From Paenibacillus daejeonensis DSM 15491 (lineage in GTDB: Bacteria > Bacillota > Bacilli > Paenibacillales > Paenibacillaceae), in contig NZ_KB899677.1 of assembly GCF_000378385.1 (NCBI RefSeq), positions 1 to 64,000 on the forward strand: a stretch of DNA of 64,000 bases, read 5' to 3'. The position numbers and the translations under genes were made by a program. The notes beneath the pieces are model-generated. The model saw only the letters and a program-made list of their open reading frames with translations. It searched no databases and had not been told where the DNA came from. Below are positions 53,335 to 61,880 of this stretch, one piece after another. The first letter of the stretch is position 1. Every line of letters starts with the position of its first letter.

Positions 53335-54324
53335 TTATTTGGCAAAGCGATGATTGCCGATTGTTGTTACCGTTGTAAGACCAGACCAGAATGAACCGCG
53401 CGTCACATCAGGATTGTGAAAATAGACAGCACCCGGCACATTATTCTTGCCATTAAGTGCGTCCTTCGCCGCTCTAAGTGCGCTTGCATGCGGCTTGCTC
53501 TTGTCCAGCAATCCGTTATGCGCTGGCGGAAACTGCTTGCCGGCATAGATGACGCCACGGATCGTATCAGGGAATTGCTTGTGCGCCACCCGGTTGAGGA
53601 TCACGTTGGCAATCGCCAGCTGTCCTTCATAGGACTCGTAGCCTGCTTCAACCATCGTAATCTTGGCGAGCAGCTGGTAATCAGTCTCCGTGTAAGGCTT
53701 TGCCCGCTGATCCCAGAACGATGGAACAACCACCTTCAACATCGTACCCTGTTCCGGGTTACTTGCGCCGGACAATCCATTGCGCTTTAACAGTTCTTGA
53801 CGAGTCAACCCGTAAGCCTTACTGATCGCATCCAAGGTATCTTCCTCACTCAGTTCAACCGCCTTCAACCGAGTCAATAGAGCTACATCCGCTTCAGCAT
53901 CATAGTGCATCTGCCCATGCAACAGCTCCGTCAACTGCCGAAGTGGTGCATACAAGCGACCACTCGAGAGGATGGGCGCCGCCTCCATGACCAGCCGCTC
54001 ATCATTCAGATAAACAACGGGAACGCCGTTACCCAAAATAATCTTTTCCTTCACGACTGTCTGAACGGTCAGTTCCTCATCCTTGCTGTCCCAGCTCACT
54101 GCTGCACCAAATTGCTCCGCAATCGGGGCAACCGGGACATACATCCTACCTTCCCTGTAAAAGACCGAGCTAGGTAGCCTTACCGTCTCGCCATCCACAC
54201 GAATCTGTGTCTGCGTAGAAGCGGCCGCTTCTTGTGCAATCCCTGCGAATGTCACCGTGCTGAGCAACAGCAAGCATGCAAGGGCAAGCAACATGCCCCG
54301 CTGATTAATCGTTCCTATGATCAT
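53335..54324 (-). CDS. SleB-like cell-wall hydrolase with stalk and LysM domains
   Basis: 329 residues, secreted. Signal peptide about 1-35; stalk (Cu_amine_oxidN1) repeats about 37-150; LysM about 155-200 (EEDTLDAISKAYGLTRQELLKRN broken here); SleB/Hydrolase_2 domain about 210-329 with the catalytic Glu in ITMVEAGYESYEG and the IANVILNRVAHKQFPDTI and YFHNPDVTRG blocks. Such enzymes are lytic transglycosylases that cleave cortex or vegetative peptidoglycan. ATG 54324 follows GGGAGGTACAT; the upstream 17 codons lack a site and would spoil the signal peptide. Monocistronic. Confidence 0.9.
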   Translation of the reverse strand: MIIGTINQRGMLLALACLLLLSTVTFAGIAQEAAASTQTQIRVDGETVRLPSSVFYREGRMYVPVAPIAEQFGAAVSWDSKDEELTVQTVVKEKIILGNGVPVVYLNDERLVMEAAPILSSGRLYAPLRQLTELLHGQMHYDAEADVALLTRLKAVELSEEDTLDAISKAYGLTRQELLKRNGLSGASNPEQGTMLKVVVPSFWDQRAKPYTETDYQLLAKITMVEAGYESYEGQLAIANVILNRVAHKQFPDTIRGVIYAGKQFPPAHNGLLDKSKPHASALRAAKDALNGKNNVPGAVYFHNPDVTRGSFWSGLTTVTTIGNHRFAK

Positions 54325-54471
54325 ATGTACCTCCCAACACTTCTTCTGGGTCGATATGCCTATGTCATTATTCATAGAAACGATTATAGCACAGCGCTAG
54401 TTGTCCATAAGATTAACATTTTCACAGAATTAACCAAGTTCTCCGCAGACAGGCATCTCAGATCAGCAATC

Positions 54472-56220
54472 CTACGGCGTACCGGTCACCTGAGCTCCCG
54501 CTTTAATCAAGGTGTATTCCAAGGTTTCACCGCTCCAGAAGTGGAACGTCAGATGGACGGTTCCATCGTTCGTTTCCTTGAAGAAATTCGGCTTCAGAAC
54601 AATCTCACCCTCTTCGTAATCAGGCTCAAAGGTGTAAGAAAATTCTTTGAAGGATGTCCAATTCTGTGGACCCGCGTTGCTGCCGTCTTCATACTTGGCT
54701 TCCATCGTCGCTAGCTGGTCACCGTTGAAAACTGCAGGAATCGCAAAGGCTTCCGTCGTGCCTGATGCAGCACTTAGCTCAGGTGCATCGAACAACACGA
54801 CTTGGAAGGTCCAGTCGGCCCCAGAGCTAAAACGGGCGGTAATCTCGGCATTTACGCCATAGTCGCCGTCTGCGGTCAGCTCCTGCAGCAAGCCGGGCTG
54901 GAACGTGAGGCGGTTTTTGTAATACGTATACTCTGGACCTGCAATCAGGACCCTGTCACCAATGGATAAGTCAATCAGGGTTTGACCATGGACGTTCATT
55001 GGAATACGGACACGAGTCGGCTCACTGCCCTCGCGGACAAAGATCATATCCGTCTCCCCCGTTACAGAGCGTCCATCCCACGATGCCTTCATCATGGCAG
55101 CCAGCTGTGGATCATTCCACTCCATCGTACGGCGGTTGTAGTGCTGGCCATTGTCCCACAGCATGTGGATCAGGTCTTTGGTCTGCGCGTAATGGATCAT
55201 GTATTCAAAAAACTTCAGCTTCTCGCCCTGCTGTACCGTGCCGGTATGCTGGTCGAAGCCAAGCAGTCCGAACTCGCCGATAACCACGGGAATCCCCTCT
55301 GCTGTATATTTGTCATGGACACGGTCGAACTGCTCAATCAGATGGTTCTTGGAATCCTCTTCAAAGGTCGTGTACCCTGCAATGTTGACACTGAACGGCC
55401 AGAAACCATAAAAATGCACGGTCGCAATCAGGTTCGGATCGTCGAGATCGGCAATAAAATCATACAGGGCATCGACATGCTCCTGATCGGAGGACGTATG
55501 CATGGTCGGCAGGACCAATGGCCGCGTATCATTGTTACCGCCCGAGTTCCGAACGATGTCATAGAAAGAGGCATTCAGGGCATCGAGCATTTCCTGCTCG
55601 CCGCTGGCACCCGGACTGCTAAATTGCGGTTCGTTGATGCTCTCCAGCATCAGCTCGCGCGGATGATCCTTGAAGCGTTCAGCGATCTGGGTCCAAGCGG
55701 CATTGTACCGGTTCACGACATCGGCACGGTTATCGCCCATGCCATTAATCCAGCGCCAGGAATCATGATGCAGATTCAGCATCACGTACAGTCCGGCATC
55801 CAGTGACCAGTCCACCACTTCTTCAACCCGCTCCATGTAGGCAGGCTGGATGGAATAGTCTGGTGCGGGTCCCATCTTGTGCTCCCAGGTGACCGGAATT
55901 CGGATGCTCTTGAAGCCTTCCGCTGCGATGTGCTGGATTAATTCTTCCGTGACATTCGGATTTCCCCAAGCCGTCTCGTCTTCTGCAGAAGGATCGGCAC
56001 TCCCACCCAGTCCCACTGCATCAAAGGTATTGCCCAGGTTCCATCCAGGCTGCATAGCTGCAGCATAATCTGCGATATTCTGCTTGGCAGCGGCTTTGCT
56101 CGCCGAACCGGTTTGCGTCCCGTTGCTCTCTGCATAGGCTCCCGTTGCCGACAGCGACAGAATCAATACAAGGATCGCCGTTACTCGGACAAACCTTTTC
56201 CGCCTAATCGAGATTTTCAT
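54472..56220 (-). CDS. secreted GH5 endo-beta-glucanase with Ig-like and CBM46 domains
   Basis: 582 residues. Signal peptide about 1-32; GH5 (subfamily-4-like) catalytic domain about 45-370 with GWNLGNTFDA, SIRIPVTWEHK, acid/base Glu in LESINEPQF and nucleophile Glu in VVIGEFGLLG; Ig-like/X2 domain about 385-470 (TEYTYYKNRLTF-type region, here EYTYYKNRLTFQPGLLQEL); CBM46 about 480-580, WSGETLEYTL. The same order occurs in Cel5B-type enzymes acting on beta-1,4-glucans including xyloglucan. ATG 56220 follows GGAGG. A perfect cre box upstream predicts CcpA repression. Confidence 0.9.
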   Translation of the reverse strand: MKISIRRKRFVRVTAILVLILSLSATGAYAESNGTQTGSASKAAAKQNIADYAAAMQPGWNLGNTFDAVGLGGSADPSAEDETAWGNPNVTEELIQHIAAEGFKSIRIPVTWEHKMGPAPDYSIQPAYMERVEEVVDWSLDAGLYVMLNLHHDSWRWINGMGDNRADVVNRYNAAWTQIAERFKDHPRELMLESINEPQFSSPGASGEQEMLDALNASFYDIVRNSGGNNDTRPLVLPTMHTSSDQEHVDALYDFIADLDDPNLIATVHFYGFWPFSVNIAGYTTFEEDSKNHLIEQFDRVHDKYTAEGIPVVIGEFGLLGFDQHTGTVQQGEKLKFFEYMIHYAQTKDLIHMLWDNGQHYNRRTMEWNDPQLAAMMKASWDGRSVTGETDMIFVREGSEPTRVRIPMNVHGQTLIDLSIGDRVLIAGPEYTYYKNRLTFQPGLLQELTADGDYGVNAEITARFSSGADWTFQVVLFDAPELSAASGTTEAFAIPAVFNGDQLATMEAKYEDGSNAGPQNWTSFKEFSYTFEPDYEEGEIVLKPNFFKETNDGTVHLTFHFWSGETLEYTLIKAGAQVTGTP

Positions 56221-56247
56221 CACTATTTCCTCCATTCATCGATTTTC

Positions 56248-56261
56248 TGTAAGCGTTACCA
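56248..56261 (-). promoter_or_regulatory. perfect cre box
   Basis: TGTAAGCGTTACCA fits all 14 positions of TGWAARCGYTWNCW. It lies 28 bp before the GH5 start, overlapping the promoter or the early transcript, the usual place for CcpA repression. Confidence 0.85.
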
Positions 56262-56341
56262 CAAGAGTATACCGCTCTCTTCCTTCCGAAAACTACTTAG
56301 GAAATTAGTGGGAAAATCATAGGAAAATTGCATGTTTTCAT

Positions 56342-56380
56342 GAAAGAGCCCTCGATAGTTAATCTGCTAAACGAGGGCTC
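56342..56380 (-). terminator. terminator after the MerR pseudogene
   Basis: Minus-strand hairpin GAGCCCTCG / CGAGGGCTC with an 17-nt loop followed by TTTC, 11 nt beyond the reading frame end. Confidence 0.75.
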
Positions 56381-56390
56381 GTATATTCAT

Positions 56391-57053
56391 TTATTTTATA
56401 CCGTACAACAGCCCGCGTTCGCTGTTCCTGCTGACACTGTCAACGATCGCCGTTGCCTCTTCTCTCGTTTCTGCAGGTCCGGCGATTATCAAATCGTTGA
56501 ACGTCTTTTGATCGCCATCGAGCGGTTCAAACACCTGGACGACTAGTTCCTGCATCCGATTCATTTGGAAGACGGGGCCTAATTGCTGAATAGTCGGCAT
56601 CCCGTCCTTCAAATCGGCATAAGCCAGTTTCTGGATCAAAGCGCGAGAAGTTCGGGTAGATGTCGCTCTCCGGCAGGCTCCGCTGTCCGGGAACTGCCGT
56701 TAAATGCTCTGCCAGCTCTCTGGTGTTTGAAAATGACAAGTGCTGTACAGCTTCTAATGCCTGTAGCATCTCCTGCTTGGTCGTTAACTCTTCCAGAAGT
56801 GCATTTCGGCGATGCTCTACGATCGCTCCAATCTCGGCGGCGAATGTTGCATGCGAATTATTTCTTCAATGCCGAATTCGAGTTTTCGCAGTTCAGCGAT
56901 GGCGAGCAACTGCTCCACGTCTTGCTCGGTGAAGGAAAGATAGGTCCTACCCCCTGCCACCTCAGAAGCCGGCGAGATGAGTTCCCGCTCGACGTAGTAC
57001 CTGACCGTACGCTCCGTCAGCTGGGTTTTCTTGCACACGTCTTTCATTTTCAT
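56391..57053 (-). pseudogene. frameshifted MerR-family regulator
   Basis: The minus strand encodes a MerR helix-turn-helix (MKMKDVCKKTQLTERTVRYY, GGRTYLSFTEQDVEQLLAIA) that ends prematurely near 56817. The protein continues in another frame (AEIGAIVEHRRNALLEELTT ... SRFDPETG) and then returns near 56620-56640 to the first frame (QKLAYADLKDGMPTIQQLG ... ERGLLYGIK). One base seems missing around 56838-56846 and one extra around 56620-56640. Repaired, it would be about 220 residues with an effector-binding C-terminal half. Two opposite frameshifts suggest either gene decay or sequencing error. Start follows GGGGGAACTCATC. Confidence 0.8.
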
Positions 57054-57131
57054 GATGAGTTCCCCCTGTTCTGGTTGTAATTTAGCATCTTACGTAGGGG
57101 AAGAGTCAAGCATTCTCTTGATAATTCAGTG

Positions 57132-57584
57132 TTATAACCTCGCAAAGGCAATAAAATCGAAGACAACCGGCTGCACCTTCCCGGAGACCAGCATTCGGTT
57201 AACCTGCCCCCGGTGATACTGGCCATGCAGCGTAACATGGATGAGGATGTCCCGAACCGGCATTTCAAACGGCGTCCCCTGCTGGTTGGTGTAGGCAATC
57301 GTTCCATCAAGATCTGCTTCGGTTAGGAGCGCCATATAGTCCCTGTACCCACGGTCATTGGCCCGCATTAAGGCGGCTACCTCAGTCGCATCGCCCGCCT
57401 CCCACAACTGCAGGTGTCTGCTGCTCCCGCCGTTTAGCCGGATGAGCCAGACTTGCTCGGCGATCGCCATATGCCTCAACAGCCGCAGGATGTCGGGATC
57501 ATCTACCCCATTCTTCTCCACGACATCAAGAATTTCAGCGTTGGCCCAATGCATATGCTCCATCATGCGCAGCATCGTCTTCAT
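57132..57584 (-). CDS. DinB-family protein
   Basis: 150 residues, four-helix bundle of the DinB/YfiT family. The metal-binding histidines can be placed in LRHMAIAEQVWL (first), and in HVTLHGQYHRGQ (second and third). The family includes bacillithiol- or mycothiol-dependent S-transferases; specific activity unknown. Cytoplasmic. It lies about 80 nt upstream of the MerR pseudogene on the same strand and may have been its target. Confidence 0.85.
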   Translation of the reverse strand: MKTMLRMMEHMHWANAEILDVVEKNGVDDPDILRLLRHMAIAEQVWLIRLNGGSSRHLQLWEAGDATEVAALMRANDRGYRDYMALLTEADLDGTIAYTNQQGTPFEMPVRDILIHVTLHGQYHRGQVNRMLVSGKVQPVVFDFIAFARL

Positions 57585-57624
57585 GTCTGCTTCCTCCTCT
57601 AGTCAATTGCTTTCTTATCGTTGT

Positions 57625-58221
57625 TCAGTTGCGATAAGGCTCCTCGCGGACGAGATGTCCGTAGATGATTTTTATAAATAATAATGGCATCAGCCACTCG
57701 AATCCCGTAACCGGATCCAGAATATAACTGTTCACCAGAAAAGCCAGCAGGATAAGCAGCATCGAAACAGGACGCTTGAGGTACAGCGGTGTCCGCAGTA
57801 CTACGGCCAATGAAATCAGGTAGAACGCATACCAACAGGCGGCGTAGATCCAGTTCCCTTGTCCGTGCCACAGACCGACAACAATCGGATGAACATGCAG
57901 CACACCAAACCATACCGGATGCTTGAGCAGTCTGCCCGTCAGACCCTCATGCGGTTTGGGCGGCGTATGATAGAATCGTTTGCAAGAGTTGAGTGCATTG
58001 GCAACTAGCCCACCGCTAATGTCCGCAGCAAGGAGCAGCGCGACGACTGTCTGGGCGGTTGTCCACAAGACCTCGCCTCTCCATAAGCCTGCCGTAACGA
58101 AGATTGGAACAATCAGGGCTGCCAGTAGGCTGAGCCGACGCTCAGCTGGGGTGGCGCCTGTGCCCGCCGAATAATCTGTTTTGCCTTCGTAATGCCAATC
58201 GATTCGAGGCTGCTGATTCAT
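57625..58221 (-). CDS. membrane protein of unknown function under TetR control
   Basis: 198 residues. A polar N-terminal 28 residues is followed by about five or six hydrophobic helices (around 30-48, 52-75, 103-118, 123-145, 150-168, 172-190). The loop between helices 2 and 3 (NSCKRFYHTPPKPHEGLTGR) and the HVHPIVVGLWHG motif contain several His residues. I do not recognise the family. A TGAGGATACTCA operator lies 24-35 bp before the start, one mismatch from the paired sites before the adjacent TetR gene, so this is the regulator's probable target. Confidence 0.72.
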   Translation of the reverse strand: MNQQPRIDWHYEGKTDYSAGTGATPAERRLSLLAALIVPIFVTAGLWRGEVLWTTAQTVVALLLAADISGGLVANALNSCKRFYHTPPKPHEGLTGRLLKHPVWFGVLHVHPIVVGLWHGQGNWIYAACWYAFYLISLAVVLRTPLYLKRPVSMLLILLAFLVNSYILDPVTGFEWLMPLLFIKIIYGHLVREEPYRN

Positions 58222-58244
58222 GGAACACCCCTATCCACAATTAA

Positions 58245-58256
58245 TGAGGATACTCA
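58245..58256. promoter_or_regulatory. TetR operator before the membrane-protein gene
   Basis: TGAGGATACTCA, a 12-bp palindrome with one mismatch to TGAGTATACTCA. Confidence 0.75.
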
Positions 58257-58263
58257 TTTTTAT

Positions 58264-58333
58264 GCCAAAAAAATAAGCCCTCCAGCACACTACGCAGATA
58301 GGCCGCCCAAGGGCCTGTCTCTGGAGCTTGCTT
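58264..58333 (-). terminator. terminator of the TetR gene
   Basis: Minus-strand fold with GCTCCAG paired to CTGGAGGGC and an inner AGGCCCTT/GGGCGGCCT stem, ending in TTATTTTTTT. It separates the TetR transcript from the membrane-protein gene, which therefore needs its own promoter. Confidence 0.7.
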
Positions 58334-58338
58334 GTCTG

Positions 58339-58956
58339 TCATACGTGACCGGTCAAGATAAAGTCGATCTGGTCTGTCATCGACTCGAGCAGTGTCTCAT
58401 AAGACCACGATTCGACCATGACATACTGCGAGAGCAGGGTCACCACACAGCCAAAGATGCAAGCCGACGCCAGCGGCACATCCAGCTTATTCAACGCCAT
58501 GGGATGTGCTGCTCTCTGCTCTTCCAGGTATGCCTGGAGCTGCTGCAGCATCCGATCGTCTGCCGCGAACAGGCCGGCCCGGGCATCCAAGCTATCACGC
58601 GAGGCTCCGCTATACACCAGGGAAAAATAGTCCTGCAGCAAGCTGCGGCTTACGCGCTGCAGCATAGCCAGCTCCTGTCCAAGCATGCTTACGATTGCCG
58701 CTGTCAGATGCTGGCTACTAACCGTCTCTAGCACAGCCGGTGCTTCGGAGGCTCCTTCGCGCTCAGGCATCATTGCTGCCACGAACAACTCGCCTTTGCT
58801 GCGATAGTAGTTAAACAAGGTACCCTCAGCAATGCCTGCTGTCTTCGCAATCTCAGCTGTCGTAACCTGTTGGTATCCCCTTGCCTCAAACAGCTTGCCT
58901 GCCTGAGCCAGAATGGATTTTCTCGTCTCTTCTTTCTTCCGTTCCCGCAGTCCCAT
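58339..58956 (-). CDS. TetR-family transcriptional regulator
   Basis: 205 residues. N-terminal helix-turn-helix: RKSILAQAGKLFEARGYQQV, TTAEIAKTAGIAEGTLFNYY; the C-terminal ligand-binding half is variable. Two exact TGAGTATACTCA palindromes lie just upstream and one near-copy lies before the membrane-protein gene downstream, so it probably represses itself and that gene. ATG follows GGAGGAAGAC. Confidence 0.9.
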   Translation of the reverse strand: MGLRERKKEETRKSILAQAGKLFEARGYQQVTTAEIAKTAGIAEGTLFNYYRSKGELFVAAMMPEREGASEAPAVLETVSSQHLTAAIVSMLGQELAMLQRVSRSLLQDYFSLVYSGASRDSLDARAGLFAADDRMLQQLQAYLEEQRAAHPMALNKLDVPLASACIFGCVVTLLSQYVMVESWSYETLLESMTDQIDFILTGHV

Positions 58957-58978
58957 GTCTTCCTCCGTAACCTAAAAA

Positions 58979-59007
58979 TGAGTATACTCATATATTGAGT
59001 ATACTCA
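58979..59007. promoter_or_regulatory. tandem TetR operators
   Basis: Two identical 12-bp palindromes TGAGTATACTCA (58979-58990, 58996-59007), 17 bp centre to centre, 23 bp before the TetR start. Confidence 0.88.
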
Positions 59008-59055
59008 CATTTAGAGTTTCGCGCAATCTGTTTTTTTGCTGCTCTCTTCTATCCC

Positions 59056-59616
59056 TCAACGGGACGCATTACGTGAGCGGTAGACCAGTAGCACATTGCC
59101 AGATGGAAAAGGTTGGACACGGACCAGGTCGAGCAGCAGATTCGGACTCAATGTGCTGAGAAATGGAGGGCCGCTAGCAAGTACGACCGGATTAACCATG
59201 AGCTGATACTCATCAATCGCATTGGCTGCCGACAAGGCCGAAACCAGCTTGCCGCTGCCCAGAATGACTACATTTCCATTGCTATTCATTTCAGCATCAA
59301 GCTGTACCGACGTATCCTGCAGCACTGTCGTTCCCGGCCAGTTGGCCTGGCTAAGCGTTCGCGATATGACATACTTGGGGAGGCGGTTCATGACTTCCGC
59401 AATGACGGGGTCCCGCTCCTTCGCCTCGGCCGTGGTCCAGTAAGCGGCCATTAATTCATACGTAATCCGTCCAAACAAAATTGCTTCTGCGGATTCGAGT
59501 AAATCAGCAGCATACGCGTTGTAATCCGCATCCACTTGGTGCCAATCGATTGATCCGTTCGCTCCTTCCGCCTTTCCATCCAAAGATACGACCATTTGTG
59601 AGATCCATTTAGCCAT
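59056..59616 (-). CDS. dihydrofolate-reductase-like (RibD C-domain) protein, copy 2
   Basis: 186 residues of the RibD C-terminal/DHFR-like reductase family. Landmarks: MVVSLDGKAEGANGSIDW, AEAILFGRITYELMAAYW, KYVISRTLSQANWPGT and VVILGSGKLVSALSAANAID, the last forming the NADPH-binding loop. True folate reductase is unlikely; the family is largely uncharacterised. ATG overlaps the preceding homologue by 8 bp and follows GGAGGTGAGCAGCC. The two are related and probably act as partners or recent duplicates. Confidence 0.85.
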   Translation of the reverse strand: MAKWISQMVVSLDGKAEGANGSIDWHQVDADYNAYAADLLESAEAILFGRITYELMAAYWTTAEAKERDPVIAEVMNRLPKYVISRTLSQANWPGTTVLQDTSVQLDAEMNSNGNVVILGSGKLVSALSAANAIDEYQLMVNPVVLASGPPFLSTLSPNLLLDLVRVQPFPSGNVLLVYRSRNASR

Positions 59617-60193
59617 GGCTGCTCACCTCCCGGCTTGTCCGGTAGCGCAGCAGCACGACGCCGCCTGCAAACGACCGTGTCTGTATCAGCTCCAGCCCCA
59701 GGTGATGCTGCAGCGGTGGAAAAAATGGCTTGCCCCCGCCCAGTACGATAGGAAACAAGTAGATCTGGTATTCATCAATGAGTTCAAGCGGCATCAAACT
59801 CGCAGCCAGCCCCGCGCCTCCGAGCAGCATATCTCCGCCCTCTCGATTTTTCAGCTGCTTTACTGCCTTTTGGACCTCATCGCGCACAAGGGTCGTGTTC
59901 CACTGTACTTCGGTCAGTGTCCGCGAGAATACAACTTTCTCCAGCTGCACCCAATCGCGTCCAAAGGCAAGCTCGCGAGCGGAAGCCGCCGTATTCCCTT
60001 CCAGATGCGGCCAATACCCCGCCATCGCCTCATACGTATGCCGGCCATAGAGATGCGTATCCACATCTGATTCCATGTCTTGTATAAACGCAAACAACTC
60101 TTCATCCGGCTCGCTCCAGCTGAGATCACCGTCCTTACCCTCAATGTAACCATCCAGTGAAACCATTTGTGAATAAATGATTTTTCGGCTCAT
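59609..60193 (-). CDS. dihydrofolate-reductase-like (RibD C-domain) protein, copy 1
   Basis: 194 residues. Same family as the downstream gene: MVSLDGYIEGKDGDLSW, THLYGRHTYEAMAGYWPHL, KVVFSRTLTEVQWNTTL and DMLLGGAGLAASLMPLELID. ATG after GGAGGTTAACCTT. It is divergent from a MarR regulator 124 bp away, which may control the pair. Confidence 0.87.
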   Translation of the reverse strand: MSRKIIYSQMVSLDGYIEGKDGDLSWSEPDEELFAFIQDMESDVDTHLYGRHTYEAMAGYWPHLEGNTAASARELAFGRDWVQLEKVVFSRTLTEVQWNTTLVRDEVQKAVKQLKNREGGDMLLGGAGLAASLMPLELIDEYQIYLFPIVLGGGKPFFPPLQHHLGLELIQTRSFAGGVVLLRYRTSREVSSHG

Positions 60194-60282
60194 AAGGTTA
60201 ACCTCCCGTTTGGCTTATGTGGATTCTACCTTCTAACATATCATAGCCACTGAATCGGAGGTTCTTTTCAATTGCGGCATCC

Positions 60283-60311
60283 TTGACAAACTTAAGTTTA
60301 GGAACTAAACT
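60283..60311 (+). promoter_or_regulatory. MarR promoter with overlapping operator
   Basis: -35 TTGACA (60283-60288), 17-bp spacer, -10 TAAACT (60306-60311). The dyad AGTTTAG-GAA-CTAAACT (60295-60311) covers spacer and -10 box, the usual autoregulatory MarR layout. The ATG begins only 7 nt after the -10 box. Confidence 0.8.
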
Positions 60312-60317
60312 AAATTC

Positions 60318-60764
60318 ATGACACCTAAACCTAATTCATCTACCACTAACGGCAGCCGGGAACTCGGCAAACTCATTATGCAGCTCAAGCGGCTAGAGCG
60401 GCAACCGCATACCTTTGGTCAAGCCGGCACCCTGTCACCAAGCGAGATTCATACGATTGACGCCATCGGGATCGACTCGCCTGTTCTGATGAGCGAGCTA
60501 GCGACGCGGCTGGGCGTCACCAAAGGCGCAATTACCCAGATCATTCAGCGGCTGGAGGGCAAAAGCCTCGTCGCACGCGCCGTTCATCCGGAGGATGCAC
60601 GATCCACGCTGCTGTCACTGACTTCCCTGGGAGAGGAGGCTTACAAGACCCATCTGGCCGTTAATCATCAATTCTATGATCGCCTTCGGTCGCAATTAAC
60701 ACAGCAGGAAATCGCAGCTTTTGAGAAAAGTCTGGTTATTCTAAACGACATGCTTGAACCTTAG
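60318..60764 (+). CDS. MarR-family transcriptional regulator
   Basis: 148 residues. Winged helix (about 45-110): SPSEIHTIDAIGIDSPVLMS, ELATRLGVTKGAITQIIQRL, wing EGKSLVARAVHPEDARSTLL. Dimerisation helices at both ends. There is no Shine-Dalgarno, and the predicted transcription start coincides with the ATG, so the mRNA is probably leaderless. Controls itself, and possibly the divergent DHFR-like pair and the downstream dehydrogenase-like gene. Confidence 0.88.
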   Translation: MTPKPNSSTTNGSRELGKLIMQLKRLERQPHTFGQAGTLSPSEIHTIDAIGIDSPVLMSELATRLGVTKGAITQIIQRLEGKSLVARAVHPEDARSTLLSLTSLGEEAYKTHLAVNHQFYDRLRSQLTQQEIAAFEKSLVILNDMLEP

Positions 60765-60797
60765 ATTGATGGCTCGCGGATAGAAAGGAACATCAGG

Positions 60798-61880
60798 ATG
60801 AAAAAAAATATCGTTGTCATCGGAGGGTACGGCCATGTTGGCGGACGAATCTGCCAGACCCTGGCACAGCATTACCCGGGCCAAGTGATCGCCGCCGGCC
60901 GTTCTCTGAAACGCGCGGAAGCCTTCTGCGCTTCATCAGCAGGAACCATCCTCCCCCTGGCCCTTGACGTTGCTCAGGCACCGACCGAAAGTTTGCTGCA
61001 GGAGACGGGGCTCATCATTATGTGCCTGGACCAGCAGGATACACGCTTTGCTCAGGCCTGCCTCGCACGCGGTATTCATTATATCGATATCTCAGCGGAC
61101 TACGGTTTCCTCTCGCAGGTCGAGGCTCTGCATGATCTGGCGGCCGAGCACGGAGCATCCGCATGGCTAAGCGTCGGTCTGGCGCCGGGCCTGACCAACC
61201 TGCTGGCTCGACTGGTCCGCGACAAGCTGGATGACACTTCCGCCATTGACATAACGATTATGCTGGGGCTGGGAGACGCACACGGGAAGGCCGCTCTGGA
61301 ATGGACATTGGACAATGCTGTATCGGATTTTGAGACTGGACGAACCGCCACCGGGGATCGGCGGCGGCTCGTGAGTCTTAGTGATGGCAGAACTGTGAAT
61401 TGGGGCAATGGAGTCGGGAGGCAGCGCGCCTACCGTTTCAACTTCGCCGACCAGCACATCCTGCCGGATACGTTGGAGGTGCCGGAGGTTGCCACGCGGC
61501 TGAGCCTGGATCCGGGCTGGATGACCGGCTTACTGGCTGCCGCCAAACGGCTGGGTCTGCTGCTGCCGTTGCGACTGCCCTTCTGTCGGTCCCTGGCGGT
61601 ACGCGCCTTCGGCGGGATGCGCATGGGCCAACCCTTATATGCGTTGCACGTTCAGGCGAATGGCCACATAAATGGTCAGCCTGCCAGCGTCGCAGCCGTC
61701 TTGCGCGGACGCCATGAATCGGAGGTTACTGCCTTGACCGCTGCTGCCTTGGCACTGGAGGTCTGCTCCGGCCGCGCGCCGGGCGGCGTGCGGCATATTG
61801 AGCAAGGCTTCACGTATCCGGAGCTGGCGCATGCACTCGAAGGTGTGGCTCACCTGACCCTGGTGGAGCCGGGACGTTAG
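60798..61880 (+). CDS. saccharopine-dehydrogenase-like NAD(P)-binding protein
   Basis: 360 residues. Rossmann loop VIGGYGHVGGRICQTL at the N-terminus, then GIHYIDISADYGFLSQVEAL and WLSVGLAPGLTNLLARLV, the pattern of the saccharopine dehydrogenase/trans-acting enoyl reductase family. The C-terminal half is divergent. Substrate unknown. ATG after AGGAACATCAGG, 33 nt after the MarR gene on the same strand, so probably one operon. Its 3' end overlaps the convergent VOC gene by 4 bp. Confidence 0.82.
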   Translation: MKKNIVVIGGYGHVGGRICQTLAQHYPGQVIAAGRSLKRAEAFCASSAGTILPLALDVAQAPTESLLQETGLIIMCLDQQDTRFAQACLARGIHYIDISADYGFLSQVEALHDLAAEHGASAWLSVGLAPGLTNLLARLVRDKLDDTSAIDITIMLGLGDAHGKAALEWTLDNAVSDFETGRTATGDRRRLVSLSDGRTVNWGNGVGRQRAYRFNFADQHILPDTLEVPEVATRLSLDPGWMTGLLAAAKRLGLLLPLRLPFCRSLAVRAFGGMRMGQPLYALHVQANGHINGQPASVAAVLRGRHESEVTALTAAALALEVCSGRAPGGVRHIEQGFTYPELAHALEGVAHLTLVEPGR

